26,671 nt of DNA, taken from contig JAZLER010000012.1 in assembly GCA_045615345.1 (NCBI GenBank), positions 1-26,671 on the forward strand. The letters are read 5' to 3'. Below, piece after piece: positions 7,099 through 15,750 of the stretch. The translations under genes and the position numbers were made by a program. Position 1 is the first letter of the stretch. The number at the start of each line of letters is the position of its first letter. Under the pieces are notes generated by a model. That model did not search any database. It was given only the letters and a program-made list of their open reading frames with translations, and was not told the DNA's origin. This DNA comes from Fumia sp045615345. Its GTDB lineage: Bacteria > Bacillota > Clostridia > Oscillospirales > Ruminococcaceae.

Positions 7099-8277
7099 GT
7101 GAGCAAAGAAGCTAAAGTTTACGATATCGAAGAATACCGCAGAAAGAGAAAAGCGCGTACTGTAAGAAACCGTATTATCACGGGTATTGTGGTGGCGATT
7201 TTAGGAATTATTACTTTTATCGGTGTTTATTTTTATCAGAACTATGACATAGAGGATCTTATCGCAAACGCTAAGGACAAGACTATAAAAAATGGTGAGC
7301 TCGGGGAGGATTTTCCCGTATCACTCGGTGGTATCAACCCCATTTCGATAACAGCATCAGGAAATTCGCTTATACTTTTGACTGATGAAGAAGAGATGTT
7401 TTATTCGGGGTCAAGTACCGGGCATCACTTTAACCACCGCTACACAAACCCTGTTATCAAGGAAGTAACGGGCAGGGTTTTAACCTACGACAGAGGCGGA
7501 TATTCTTATCGTATCGACAGTAACAGCGGTCTTCATTTAAGTGACAGCACAAGTAATGTAATACTGACTGCGACAATTTCCGACAGCAAGGATTACGCTA
7601 TCGTCACAAAAGCTGACAGGTATGCAGGTTGTGTTACCGTTTTTAACCGCAGTAACGATGAGGTTATAAAATGGTATTCTGCCGAGGAACAGATTGCTGA
7701 TGTTTCAATCTCGCCGAACGGCAGATATCTTGCAGTTTTGTGTGCAGGATTTGATAACGGGATTTTAAGCTCAAAGGTTTATGTGGTCGATTTGAAACTC
7801 AAATCCTTTGAGGCAAAGGCTATGGTGAAATTTGACAACTCGATGCCTGTTGCAGTGGATTACAAGCGTAACGGCGAAATTCATATTGTTACCGACAATT
7901 CAATTTGTATTGTTTCAAAGGATTTTACCCCCAAGCGTGAGATTAACTTCAATAATTCTTTAAGAAAATATCTTTTCAACGGTAACAGAACTTATGTAGT
8001 TACTTCGGCTACAAACTCGGTTTCATGTACTATAATGATGACTGATGGCGAAGTCGAAAATTCCGAAGTTTTAAAACTCGATCTGCTTGATGTTACCCAC
8101 AACGGCAAAAAAGTTTTTGTTCTCGGTAAAAACCAGATAAAGGCCCTTGACCGTGAGCTTTTTGACCTTGGAACGATTAAAGTTAAAAACGATGTTTACA
8201 ATATTGAGGCTATCGGCAACCATATCTATCTTTTAAGCGGTAATATGCTTGATGTTATGAGTGCCGATATAGGGTGA
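7099..8277 (+). CDS. DUF5711 family membrane-anchored protein
   Basis: A 392-aa protein with a basic cytoplasmic N terminus (residues 1-25, containing VYDIEEYRRKRK), one transmembrane helix (about 26-47, ITGIVVAILGIITFIGVYFY) and a large extracytoplasmic part rich in beta strands with repeating blades such as LLTDEEEMFYSG, ISPNGRYLAVL and EIHIVTDNSICIV. This suggests a beta-propeller (inference). Length and architecture match what I know as DUF5711; no enzymatic residues are recognisable. The start is GTG at 7099 with AAAAAAGGAG about ten bases upstream. It overlaps the next ORF region and precedes cvpA, so a shared envelope role is plausible. Confidence 0.75.
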   Translation: MSKEAKVYDIEEYRRKRKARTVRNRIITGIVVAILGIITFIGVYFYQNYDIEDLIANAKDKTIKNGELGEDFPVSLGGINPISITASGNSLILLTDEEEMFYSGSSTGHHFNHRYTNPVIKEVTGRVLTYDRGGYSYRIDSNSGLHLSDSTSNVILTATISDSKDYAIVTKADRYAGCVTVFNRSNDEVIKWYSAEEQIADVSISPNGRYLAVLCAGFDNGILSSKVYVVDLKLKSFEAKAMVKFDNSMPVAVDYKRNGEIHIVTDNSICIVSKDFTPKREINFNNSLRKYLFNGNRTYVVTSATNSVSCTIMMTDGEVENSEVLKLDLLDVTHNGKKVFVLGKNQIKALDRELFDLGTIKVKNDVYNIEAIGNHIYLLSGNMLDVMSADIG

Positions 8278-8282
8278 TTTTT

Positions 8283-9041
8283 ATGGAAATTTCAGCTTTG
8301 ATTTTTGATGCTCTGGTACTGTTCCTTCTGCTTTTCTATTTTATCAGGAACTGGAGAAGGGGATTTTTAGCAAGTCTTTTTAAGGTTTTAGGCTTTGCGA
8401 TTGCATGTGCAGGCGCTTATATCGGAAGCCGTGCGCTCGCTGAAACCATTTATCAGCTTTTTTTAAGACAGAAGCTTATAAAAACTGTTTCCGAAGCACT
8501 TGTAAACACAACTGCCGATTTGAATTCATCGGTAAATGCGGTTTTGGGCACTGTCCCGAACTGGCTTCAGGGGTTCTTTGTTGATTTCTTCGGAGGTCAG
8601 CAGGGGGTAAGAAATGAAGTCGGCTCCCTGATGTCAAATTCGGTGGACAGTATGAGCGTTTCGGTTACAGACGGGATGCTTTATCCGATTATTTATACTG
8701 TACTCCAGGCGGTTTGTTTCATCCTTTTGTTCTTTGCCATAATGATTGTTGTGAGAGGACTTTCAAAGATTTTAAAAAGTGTTAAACATATTCCGCTTTT
8801 AGGACCTGTAAACTCACTCCTTGGCGGTATTTTAGGGCTTTTACAGGGAGTACTTATGATTGTTGTTTTAGTACTTGCTTTAAACTTGTTCAACGGTGTC
8901 ACCGCCAACAGTGTCAGTTATTTAAACGAGGAAGCAATAAACGAAACCTATATATTCAGGTATTTTTATGACTGGAATCCCATTGGCGGACTTTCTGCAA
9001 GTGTGGGGGATTTAGGTTTCTCGAAAATCGAATTAACATAA
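8283..9041 (+). CDS. CvpA family membrane protein
   Basis: CvpA-family proteins are small polytopic membrane proteins named for colicin V production in E. coli; their molecular function in Clostridia is not settled. The 252-aa product starts MEISALIFDALVLFLLLFYFIRNWRRGF, a typical family opening: a hydrophobic helix followed by a basic RNWRRGF turn. It has about four membrane helices, including AVCFILLFFAIMIVV and GGILGLLQGVLMIVVLVL, the latter containing the conserved G-G-G-L-G pattern. A GTG at 8274 is possible, but the ATG at 8283 has AGGGTGA at the right spacing and is preferred. The gene follows the DUF5711 gene immediately. Confidence 0.85.
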   Translation: MEISALIFDALVLFLLLFYFIRNWRRGFLASLFKVLGFAIACAGAYIGSRALAETIYQLFLRQKLIKTVSEALVNTTADLNSSVNAVLGTVPNWLQGFFVDFFGGQQGVRNEVGSLMSNSVDSMSVSVTDGMLYPIIYTVLQAVCFILLFFAIMIVVRGLSKILKSVKHIPLLGPVNSLLGGILGLLQGVLMIVVLVLALNLFNGVTANSVSYLNEEAINETYIFRYFYDWNPIGGLSASVGDLGFSKIELT

Positions 9042-9079
9042 ATTTAAAGTTTTAGAGATTATTTGCTTAAAAGTTTAAG

Positions 9080-9085
9080 TATAAT
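9080..9085 (+). promoter_or_regulatory. possible -10 element for clpE
   Basis: A perfect TATAAT lies in the cvpA-clpE spacer, upstream of both hairpins described here. No good -35 hexamer is found at 16-18 bases, so this is only a candidate. If used, it would give a leader of roughly 105 nt containing both stem-loops. Confidence 0.35.
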
Positions 9086-9095
9086 AGTAATTGAA

Positions 9096-9150
9096 TGTTG
9101 AAATGATTTTACCATTTCGACAAGCCGATAATATCGGCTTTGCACAGTTT
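9096..9150 (+). promoter_or_regulatory. two consecutive stem-loops in the clpE leader; the second may be a terminator
   Basis: TGTTGAAATG pairs with CATTTCGACA (9096-9105 with 9113-9122; one G-U pair), directly followed by AAGCCGAT/ATCGGCTT (9122-9129 with 9133-9140). The second hairpin is followed by TGCACAGTTTTT, an imperfect T-run, so it could terminate the upstream ecf-cvpA transcript or attenuate clpE. The first inverted repeat could also be a protein operator. It does not match the CtsR heptad repeat as I know it. Confidence 0.45.
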
Positions 9151-9198
9151 TTAGTGTAAAAATAGATATTGTAACATTTTGAAAGGATTTAACTATAA

Positions 9199-11460
9199 AT
9201 GGATATGCTATGTTGTAAATGTAAAACTCGTCCGGCTATGCTTTTTGTGGCAAAGTTTGACGGAAAGGAAGTAGTCAACGAAGGGTACTGCCTTAAATGT
9301 GCATCGGAGCTTGGTCTTCCTCAGGTTCAGCAGATGATGGACAGTATGGGGGTTACCAAGGAGGATATGGAAACCTTTGAGGACCAGCTTGATGCCTATT
9401 ACGAAAACGATATGTTTGAACCCGGCGGAGCTGAAACTATGCCTCCCTTTATGCAGAAAATGTTCGGGCTTAATGGCGAAAACGCAACACCTCCCATCGA
9501 AGCGCCAAAGGAAAAGTCTGATAAAAATACCCCTCCCAAAAGGGATAATAAAAAGCGTAAATATTTAGACGGTTTCTGCACTAATTTAAACGAAAAGGCT
9601 AAAAACAATCAGCTCGACAGGATAGTGGGCCGTGAGTCCGAGATTTACAGGGTTGTGCAAATTCTCTCAAGACGACAGAAGAATAACCCCTGTCTTATCG
9701 GTGAGCCGGGTGTCGGCAAAACCGCCATTGCTGAGGGCATTGCCCAGAAAATTGTGAGTGGCGATGTGCCTTTCAGACTTCTTGATAAGGAAGTTTATCT
9801 TTTGGACCTCACATCGTTGGTTGCAGGAACTCAGTTCCGTGGTCAGTTTGAAAGCCGTGTCAAGGGTCTTATTGACGAGGTCAAAGAACGCGGAAATGTT
9901 ATTCTTTTCATAGATGAGGTGCATACTTTGGTCGGTACAGGGGACTCGGAAGGGTCGATGAGTGCTGCCAATATTATGAAACCTGCTTTGTCGAGAGGTG
10001 AAATTCAGGTTATCGGTGCCACTACTTTCGGTGAGTACAGAAAACATATCGAGAAAGATTCGGCGCTTGAGAGAAGATTTCAGCCGATAAAGGTTGAAGA
10101 ACCCACCATTGCGCAGACTATTGAAGTGCTCAAAGGTATCAGGGAATACTATCAGCTCCATCACAAGGTGGCTATTTCCGATGAGATTGTGAATGCCTGT
10201 GCTACCTTGTCCGAGCGTTATATCACCGACAGATTTCTGCCTGACAAGGCGATAGATTTGCTTGACGAATCCGCTGCCTGTGCTTCAATCAAAAGTACAA
10301 TTTTAACCGATTATGAAAAACTCAATAAACGCTTAAAAGAGCTTACCGATACTGAAAAAGAGCTTGAGGGTGCTGAAACTCCCGACTATGAGGCTATCGC
10401 CAAAACCAAAGGCGAGATTATTATGGTTCGCGAAAACTTAAAGGAAATCGAACCGAAAATTCAGGATGTCTGCGTTACAATGGAGGATGTTTCCAAGGTT
10501 ATTGAACTCTGGACAGGTATTCCTGCTGAGAAGATAAGCCGTAACGAAGCCGATAAGATGAAAGAACTTGAAAGTGAACTCAAATCCAAAATCATCGGTC
10601 AGGATGAGGCTGTTGAAGCTGTTGTCAAGGCGATAAGGCGTTCAAAGGTTCGCCTTAATGAGAAAAAACGCCCTGCATCATTTATCTTTGTAGGTCCTAC
10701 GGGTGTTGGTAAAACCGAGCTTGTAAAGGTGCTTGCCGAGGGACTTTTTGACAAGGTTGACCCCCTTATCAGGGTTGATATGTCGGAGTTTATGGAAAAG
10801 CACGCAGTGTCAAGACTTGTCGGTTCGCCTCCCGGTTATGTCGGTTTTGACGAGGCAGGTCAGCTCACCGAAAAAGTACGCCGCCGTCCTTACTCGGTAG
10901 TGCTTTTTGACGAGATTGAAAAAGCGCATCCCGATGTTATGAATATCCTTTTGCAAATTCTTGACGAGGGTAGAATTACCGATGCCCAGGGCAGAACCGT
11001 TAATTTTGAAAATACTGTTGTGGTTATGACTTCAAATGCAGGCTCAGGCGACAAGAGCGGTATAGTGGGCTTTGACAAGAACGCTAAGGAAGTTTCAAAG
11101 GAAAAGGCGATGAAAGGGCTTTCTCAATTTTTACGCCCCGAGTTTTTAGGTCGTGTTGACGATGTTATCGTATTCAATCCTTTAAGTCTTGATAATCTTA
11201 AGGAAATCGCTCGCCTTATGCTTGAAGAGATGAGAAAACCGCTTTCTGATTTGGGGCTTAAGCTTCGTTACGAGGACATTGCTCTGGAAGTTTTAGCGAA
11301 AAAATCCGAAAATGGCAAGTTTGCCGCAAGGGATTTAAGAACTACTATCAGAAAAGAGGTTGAGGATAAAGTTTCTGCACTTGTTATCTCAACTCACAAA
11401 AACAAAAAGGAAATCTATATTTCTGCCGATAATGACGAAGTGTTGGTTTCGATGATGTAG
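9199..11460 (+). CDS. clpE: ATP-dependent Clp protease ATP-binding subunit ClpE (zinc-finger type)
   Basis: A Hsp100 unfoldase that feeds substrates to ClpP. The 753-aa length fits ClpE. The N terminus has a zinc-binding module (Cys5-x-x-Cys8 and Cys31-x-x-Cys34) instead of the ClpC double N-domain, followed by an acidic, glutamine/methionine-rich region (about 40-95) and a charged linker. The first AAA+ domain has Walker A GEPGVGKT (168-175) and VILFIDEVHTLVG. A short coiled middle region follows (about 370-425). The second AAA+ domain has Walker A GPTGVGKT (499-506) and VVLFDEIEKAHPDV. The VGF loop (623-625) is the expected ClpP-docking tripeptide. An SD GAAAGGA precedes the ATG. No ctsR, mcsA or mcsB is adjacent, so regulation is not obvious. 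Confidence 0.92.
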   Translation: MDMLCCKCKTRPAMLFVAKFDGKEVVNEGYCLKCASELGLPQVQQMMDSMGVTKEDMETFEDQLDAYYENDMFEPGGAETMPPFMQKMFGLNGENATPPIEAPKEKSDKNTPPKRDNKKRKYLDGFCTNLNEKAKNNQLDRIVGRESEIYRVVQILSRRQKNNPCLIGEPGVGKTAIAEGIAQKIVSGDVPFRLLDKEVYLLDLTSLVAGTQFRGQFESRVKGLIDEVKERGNVILFIDEVHTLVGTGDSEGSMSAANIMKPALSRGEIQVIGATTFGEYRKHIEKDSALERRFQPIKVEEPTIAQTIEVLKGIREYYQLHHKVAISDEIVNACATLSERYITDRFLPDKAIDLLDESAACASIKSTILTDYEKLNKRLKELTDTEKELEGAETPDYEAIAKTKGEIIMVRENLKEIEPKIQDVCVTMEDVSKVIELWTGIPAEKISRNEADKMKELESELKSKIIGQDEAVEAVVKAIRRSKVRLNEKKRPASFIFVGPTGVGKTELVKVLAEGLFDKVDPLIRVDMSEFMEKHAVSRLVGSPPGYVGFDEAGQLTEKVRRRPYSVVLFDEIEKAHPDVMNILLQILDEGRITDAQGRTVNFENTVVVMTSNAGSGDKSGIVGFDKNAKEVSKEKAMKGLSQFLRPEFLGRVDDVIVFNPLSLDNLKEIARLMLEEMRKPLSDLGLKLRYEDIALEVLAKKSENGKFAARDLRTTIRKEVEDKVSALVISTHKNKKEIYISADNDEVLVSMM

Positions 11461-11511
11461 GAAAAATGCGCCTGTTTTAAATAGGTTCTGTTTTTGATTA
11501 GGTGGGTGATT

Positions 11512-14220
11512 ATGATTAAAAAGCTAATTTGTTTTTTTATTGCTTTAATCCTTGTTTTGACTAATGTTCCTGTGGCGTTTGCTGAGGAGGTAAACCTTGC
11601 CTCCGGGTGCAGTTATACCATTTCGCATTTTGCGAAATACCCTGACTCGGGTGGGGAGCTTACCGATGGTGAATTCGGCATTGTCAATTTTTATGACCAG
11701 AGATGGGTGGGAATTTCGGGTGTTAAAGAAGGATTTGCCGATGTAACACTCGACCTTGGAGAAGTTACCGAATTTGACAACATAGTTATTACCTTGCTTG
11801 ACTCAAGGAATTATGGCGGTATTTTCTATCCGTCAGAAGATTTTATCATCACTTATTCGGACACAATTGACGGTGAGTACAAGCCCTTCACCAATGGGGG
11901 AGTTCCACAGACCACAGAAGGTAACAGTGTTTATAAGTTGAATCTTGTTGGTGGGGCAGTAAAAGGGCGTTTTATCAAAATTGCGTTTAAAGCAGCAAGC
12001 TGGGTGTTTTTAACAGAGATTGAAGTGTATAATCTCACTGATACTCCAAGGCAACTTGCTTTGTGTAAGAAATATTATTCGATTCCGTCCACTCAGCTGA
12101 CAGATCAGCCTGATACGGGGGAAAGCAGACTCACTGACGGAATCAGGGGGGATGAATCCGACAATACCGATCCAAACTGGGTTAAAATTCAGGCAAACTA
12201 TATGAATGTTGAAAATCACGCGGGAAGTAAAACTGTAATTCAGGGGTATGCTATCGACTTAGGCTCTGAGATGTATGTTTCCGATGTTAAAATCAAGTTT
12301 ATCTCCAAAGGTTTTGGTGGTACAACTGAGCATCCCTGGACGGTATGGACTTACGCTTCTTCAGAAAACGGTGACACTTTGCCTGAAGAATGGTTTATGC
12401 TTTCAAGGCAATGGAATGTGCAGAAGGCATGGCACGGAGGCACACACACTTACGGTTGGCGTTCTGGCTGGATTGGTGCTGCCAAGCTTAACAAAGTTGA
12501 CACAATCCCTTCATATACAACAGTTAAAACAAGGTATATAAGAGTTGATATAGAAATTTTAAGAAATGCGGCAATTGATGAAATTGTAGTGACAGGCTAT
12601 ACCCATCCTCAGAGCAACGCTTACACTGTAACTTCGGGCAGAAACCTTGATACAGCAAGGGATTATCAGACTCCCGATGAGGTGGGTGTCAAGGATATGG
12701 CACTTTGCTACAACGGTTATTACGGCGGAACAAGAGGTGTCTGGACTCCTGAGAAATTAAGACCTTACCTTACATATGTAAACAAAGAGGGCAGGGTAGT
12801 TGACAGAATGTACGATACTATTTGTTTCTTAGGTCTTTCTGACCCTGATGGCGGTGTATACAACTGTGATGTTGCCAAGAAATCATCTCCTCAGGATGCG
12901 AAAAACTGGTACTGGTACCTTGACAAAACCTTTGACATTGATATGGTTGCTCTCGGCGAGGCGGCAGAAATTGCATCAAGAGAACTGGGTGACCCCAATT
13001 ACAAGGTGAAAGTTGTTGTGATGCACCCTGGTGCTGACGGTATGAACGGCACTTCTTTCGGCCCTCTTGACGGAAAATATTATGATGTGACTTTCGATAA
13101 TAAAAATGGTTATGACTACCATATTTATCCCACCGAGAAAAAGGGTTGGCAGCTTGCTTCCGACTGGTGGTTTAACGAAGTTATAAAGCGTTTTGAGTCG
13201 GGCAAGGAGTCGGGTCTTTACGACAGAATTGAGTTGACGGGATTTTACTATCTTTCCGAGCAGGTAGGCTATAAACCTGCGGCACCCAAGTATCATATCG
13301 ACAGGGCGCACGAACTCGGTTACAAGATTTTCTTTATTCCTTTTAACTACGCTAACGGCTACCACTGGGACGATGATATGGGCTTTGATGCTACTGCAAT
13401 TCAGCCTAACCATTTCTTCGGTGACCCTTATGCTGATGGTGATACCACCGAGCTTGGCAACGATTATCTTGATACTGTTGCTTACTCTGCAAACTATGCT
13501 CATACAGGGCTTGAGATGGAGTTTGACGACAGGGTTTTCACAAACCCTTCATATTATAACCTTTTCCTCGACTATGCGAATGGTGCTTACGAAAATGGTA
13601 TGGACGGCGACAACTGTTACAGAGCGTGGTATCAGGCTGTTGACGCTATCTACAATTGTTCGGTTGCGAAAAATCTCTTCCATCGCTCGGTTTATGACTA
13701 CTCTTATCAGCTGATGAAAGGTACTTACACCCCGAAAGAGTACATCGAAACCTTTGATGAAACGGTGGGGTACTCTGTTTCGGGTTCTGCTGTGAAAGGT
13801 GCTATGGTTGAACTTTTAAAAGATGGGGGAGTGGTGGCTTTTGCCTCGTCAAATGGCAAATACTACTTTACAGATATCGACCCCGGTATGTATTCTGTAA
13901 GGGTTTCTAAACCAAAATATGTTACACGCGAATATCCCGTTTTTGATGTCAAGGACGATACTATATGCGATACTGATATCTGGTTCTACGGCGATGTGAC
14001 AGGTGATGGCGTGATTAACAGTATTGATATTTTACAGATAAACCGCAAAATCGCAAACCTGTCTTCAGTGTTTGACATTGCTGCTGACAGTGATTACATA
14101 TTTGAAGTTGCAAATATCACTTATATTAAAACAGGTGATCTGGTTATCAACAGTTCTGATGTTTTGCAGATAAATCGTAAAATTGCCAACTTCTCATCGG
14201 TTTTTGATTCAATAAGGTAA
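11512..14220 (+). CDS. secreted discoidin-like/DUF4855 protein with C-terminal dockerin
   Basis: The ATG at 11512 (SD AGGTGGGTGAT) gives 902 aa with a Sec signal peptide ending near VAFA/EE (about residue 25). Next come two beta-sandwich carbohydrate-binding-like regions of discoidin/F5/8-C type (about 27-170 and 175-365, with LTDG and FIKIAF or RYIRVDI hallmarks). A DUF4855 domain follows (about 385-745), rich in aromatic and acidic residues (YYLSEQV, GLEMEFDD) and resembling a glycosidase-type barrel (inference). A carboxypeptidase-regulatory-like sandwich (about 752-825) precedes a dockerin (827-902): GDVTGDGVINSIDIL plus a degenerate second repeat, each followed by QINRKIAN. It is probably an extracellular glycan-active protein attached through cohesin. 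Catalysis is unproven. Confidence 0.82.
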   Translation: MIKKLICFFIALILVLTNVPVAFAEEVNLASGCSYTISHFAKYPDSGGELTDGEFGIVNFYDQRWVGISGVKEGFADVTLDLGEVTEFDNIVITLLDSRNYGGIFYPSEDFIITYSDTIDGEYKPFTNGGVPQTTEGNSVYKLNLVGGAVKGRFIKIAFKAASWVFLTEIEVYNLTDTPRQLALCKKYYSIPSTQLTDQPDTGESRLTDGIRGDESDNTDPNWVKIQANYMNVENHAGSKTVIQGYAIDLGSEMYVSDVKIKFISKGFGGTTEHPWTVWTYASSENGDTLPEEWFMLSRQWNVQKAWHGGTHTYGWRSGWIGAAKLNKVDTIPSYTTVKTRYIRVDIEILRNAAIDEIVVTGYTHPQSNAYTVTSGRNLDTARDYQTPDEVGVKDMALCYNGYYGGTRGVWTPEKLRPYLTYVNKEGRVVDRMYDTICFLGLSDPDGGVYNCDVAKKSSPQDAKNWYWYLDKTFDIDMVALGEAAEIASRELGDPNYKVKVVVMHPGADGMNGTSFGPLDGKYYDVTFDNKNGYDYHIYPTEKKGWQLASDWWFNEVIKRFESGKESGLYDRIELTGFYYLSEQVGYKPAAPKYHIDRAHELGYKIFFIPFNYANGYHWDDDMGFDATAIQPNHFFGDPYADGDTTELGNDYLDTVAYSANYAHTGLEMEFDDRVFTNPSYYNLFLDYANGAYENGMDGDNCYRAWYQAVDAIYNCSVAKNLFHRSVYDYSYQLMKGTYTPKEYIETFDETVGYSVSGSAVKGAMVELLKDGGVVAFASSNGKYYFTDIDPGMYSVRVSKPKYVTREYPVFDVKDDTICDTDIWFYGDVTGDGVINSIDILQINRKIANLSSVFDIAADSDYIFEVANITYIKTGDLVINSSDVLQINRKIANFSSVFDSIR

Positions 14221-14256
14221 CTTTACAGACTTATCCATTAAAAACTACATAATTGC

Positions 14257-14285
14257 TTGACTTTTTGTGTTTTTTGTAATATAAT
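14257..14285 (+). promoter_or_regulatory. sigma-A promoter of secDF
   Basis: TTGACT (14257-14262) and TATAAT (14280-14285) are separated by exactly 17 bp. This matches the vegetative consensus at 11 of 12 positions. Transcription would begin near 14292, leaving a leader of about 50 nt with a GGAGG site at 14327-14331, nine bases before the secD ATG. Confidence 0.85.
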
Positions 14286-14340
14286 ACTTCTTATGGCGTG
14301 ATTGTACGCATATATTTAAACACAATGGAGGAATTGTCCC

Positions 14341-15750
14341 ATGAAACGAGTTGGAAAACCCGTATTTTTCATAGTGTCAATTTTTATCATTCTCCTTACT
14401 GTTGTGTCCTTCACAGGTCTTTCCACAACATACGGTGATAAAAAAGTGACCTATGTAAAAGGCGGAAGTGATATCCGTTGGGGTATCGACATCAGAGGCG
14501 GTGTTGACGTTACTTTCACACCTCCCGCAGGAATTGACGCTACTGACGAGCAGATGAACGCTGCGCGTGCTGTAATTGAACAGCGTCTTGTTAATTTGCA
14601 CATCACTGATAACGAAGTTTATGTTGACTACAACAAAGACAGAGTTTTGGTGCGTTTCCCCTGGAAAGAGGGCGAGTCTAATTACGATCCCGAAACTGCT
14701 ATCAAAGAGCTTGGCGAAACTGCACTTCTTACTTTCAGAGAAGGTTATGAGCTTAATTCTGATGGTACTCCCGCAGGTGTTACTGCTTCCAATGTAATTT
14801 TGGAAGGTAAGGACATCAAGTCCGCAACTGCAGGTTACTACCAGGATCAGATGAGCGGTAACCCCAGTTCTTATGTAATCGACCTTGAACTTAACGAATC
14901 CGGTAAAGCTAAATTTGCGGAAGCTACAACCCGTCTTGCTGCTGAAAAAGGCGTTATCTCTATCTGGATGGATGATACTATGATTTCCTATCCTCAGGTT
15001 AATGACCCCATCACTGACGGAAGAGCTCAGATTTCCGGTGATTTCGATGCTGAGTCTGCTCAGGCACTCGCTGACAAAATTAACTCCGGTGCTTTGCCTT
15101 TCAAACTTGAAACTCAGGACTTTAACACAATCGACCCGACCCTCGGTATGGGTGCAAGAGATGTTATGGTACTTGCAGGTATCATTGCTTTCTTGCTTGT
15201 TGCTTTGTATGTTACACTTTACTACCGTCTTCCCGGTGCTGTTGCTGTAATTTCTTTGCTCGGACAGGTTGCTGGTTCTATCGCTGCTGTTACAGGTTTC
15301 CTGCCTTTCATTGCAAGCTTTACACTTACACTTCCCGGTATCGCAGGTATTATCCTTTCAATCGGTATGGGCGTTGATGCTAACATCATCTCCGCTGCGC
15401 GTATCAAGGAAGAAATTCAGTCCGGTAAATCCGTTGATGGTGCTATCAACGCTGGTTACGAAAGAGCATTTACTGCTATCTTCGATGGTAACCTTACTCT
15501 TATCATCATCGCTATCGTATTGATGGCTGCTTTCGGTCCTTCCGATGGTATCTTTACAAGAATTTTAGGTTTCCTCTTTGCAGGCTTTGGTCAGTCTACT
15601 GCAGGTGCTATTTACTCCTTCGGTTACACCTTGCTTATCGGTTCTATTATGAACTTTATCTTCGGTGTTACTGCTTCCAAGCTTATGCTTAAATCTGTTT
15701 CCAAGTTTAAAGCATTCCGCAAACCCTGGTTCTATGGAGGTGAGAAATAA
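14341..15750 (+). CDS. secD: protein translocase subunit SecD
   Basis: SecD works with SecF to use proton motive force for late steps of Sec-dependent export. The 469-aa product has one N-terminal membrane helix (about 8-28), the extracellular P1 head and base (starting WGIDIRGGVDVTF), and five C-terminal helices from about residue 276. The diagnostic LSIGMGVDANI motif and the ARIKEE segment are present. Codon choice favours GGT, GCT and CTT with little GGG, unlike many neighbours, suggesting high expression. secF starts on the last base of its stop (TAATG), so the pair is coupled. Its own strong promoter separates it from the upstream dockerin gene. Confidence 0.97.
   Translation: MKRVGKPVFFIVSIFIILLTVVSFTGLSTTYGDKKVTYVKGGSDIRWGIDIRGGVDVTFTPPAGIDATDEQMNAARAVIEQRLVNLHITDNEVYVDYNKDRVLVRFPWKEGESNYDPETAIKELGETALLTFREGYELNSDGTPAGVTASNVILEGKDIKSATAGYYQDQMSGNPSSYVIDLELNESGKAKFAEATTRLAAEKGVISIWMDDTMISYPQVNDPITDGRAQISGDFDAESAQALADKINSGALPFKLETQDFNTIDPTLGMGARDVMVLAGIIAFLLVALYVTLYYRLPGAVAVISLLGQVAGSIAAVTGFLPFIASFTLTLPGIAGIILSIGMGVDANIISAARIKEEIQSGKSVDGAINAGYERAFTAIFDGNLTLIIIAIVLMAAFGPSDGIFTRILGFLFAGFGQSTAGAIYSFGYTLLIGSIMNFIFGVTASKLMLKSVSKFKAFRKPWFYGGEK

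Noticed and set aside
9096..9122. CtsR operator upstream of clpE
   Set aside because: CtsR sites are direct heptad repeats (GGTCAAA-type); this is an inverted repeat of different sequence.
9667..10164. 165-aa minus-strand ORF inside clpE
   Set aside because: Shadow of the first AAA+ domain of clpE with no independent support.
12976..13503. 175-aa minus-strand ORF inside the DUF4855 gene
   Set aside because: It is antisense to conserved plus-strand coding sequence, and its composition is that of a reverse-frame shadow.
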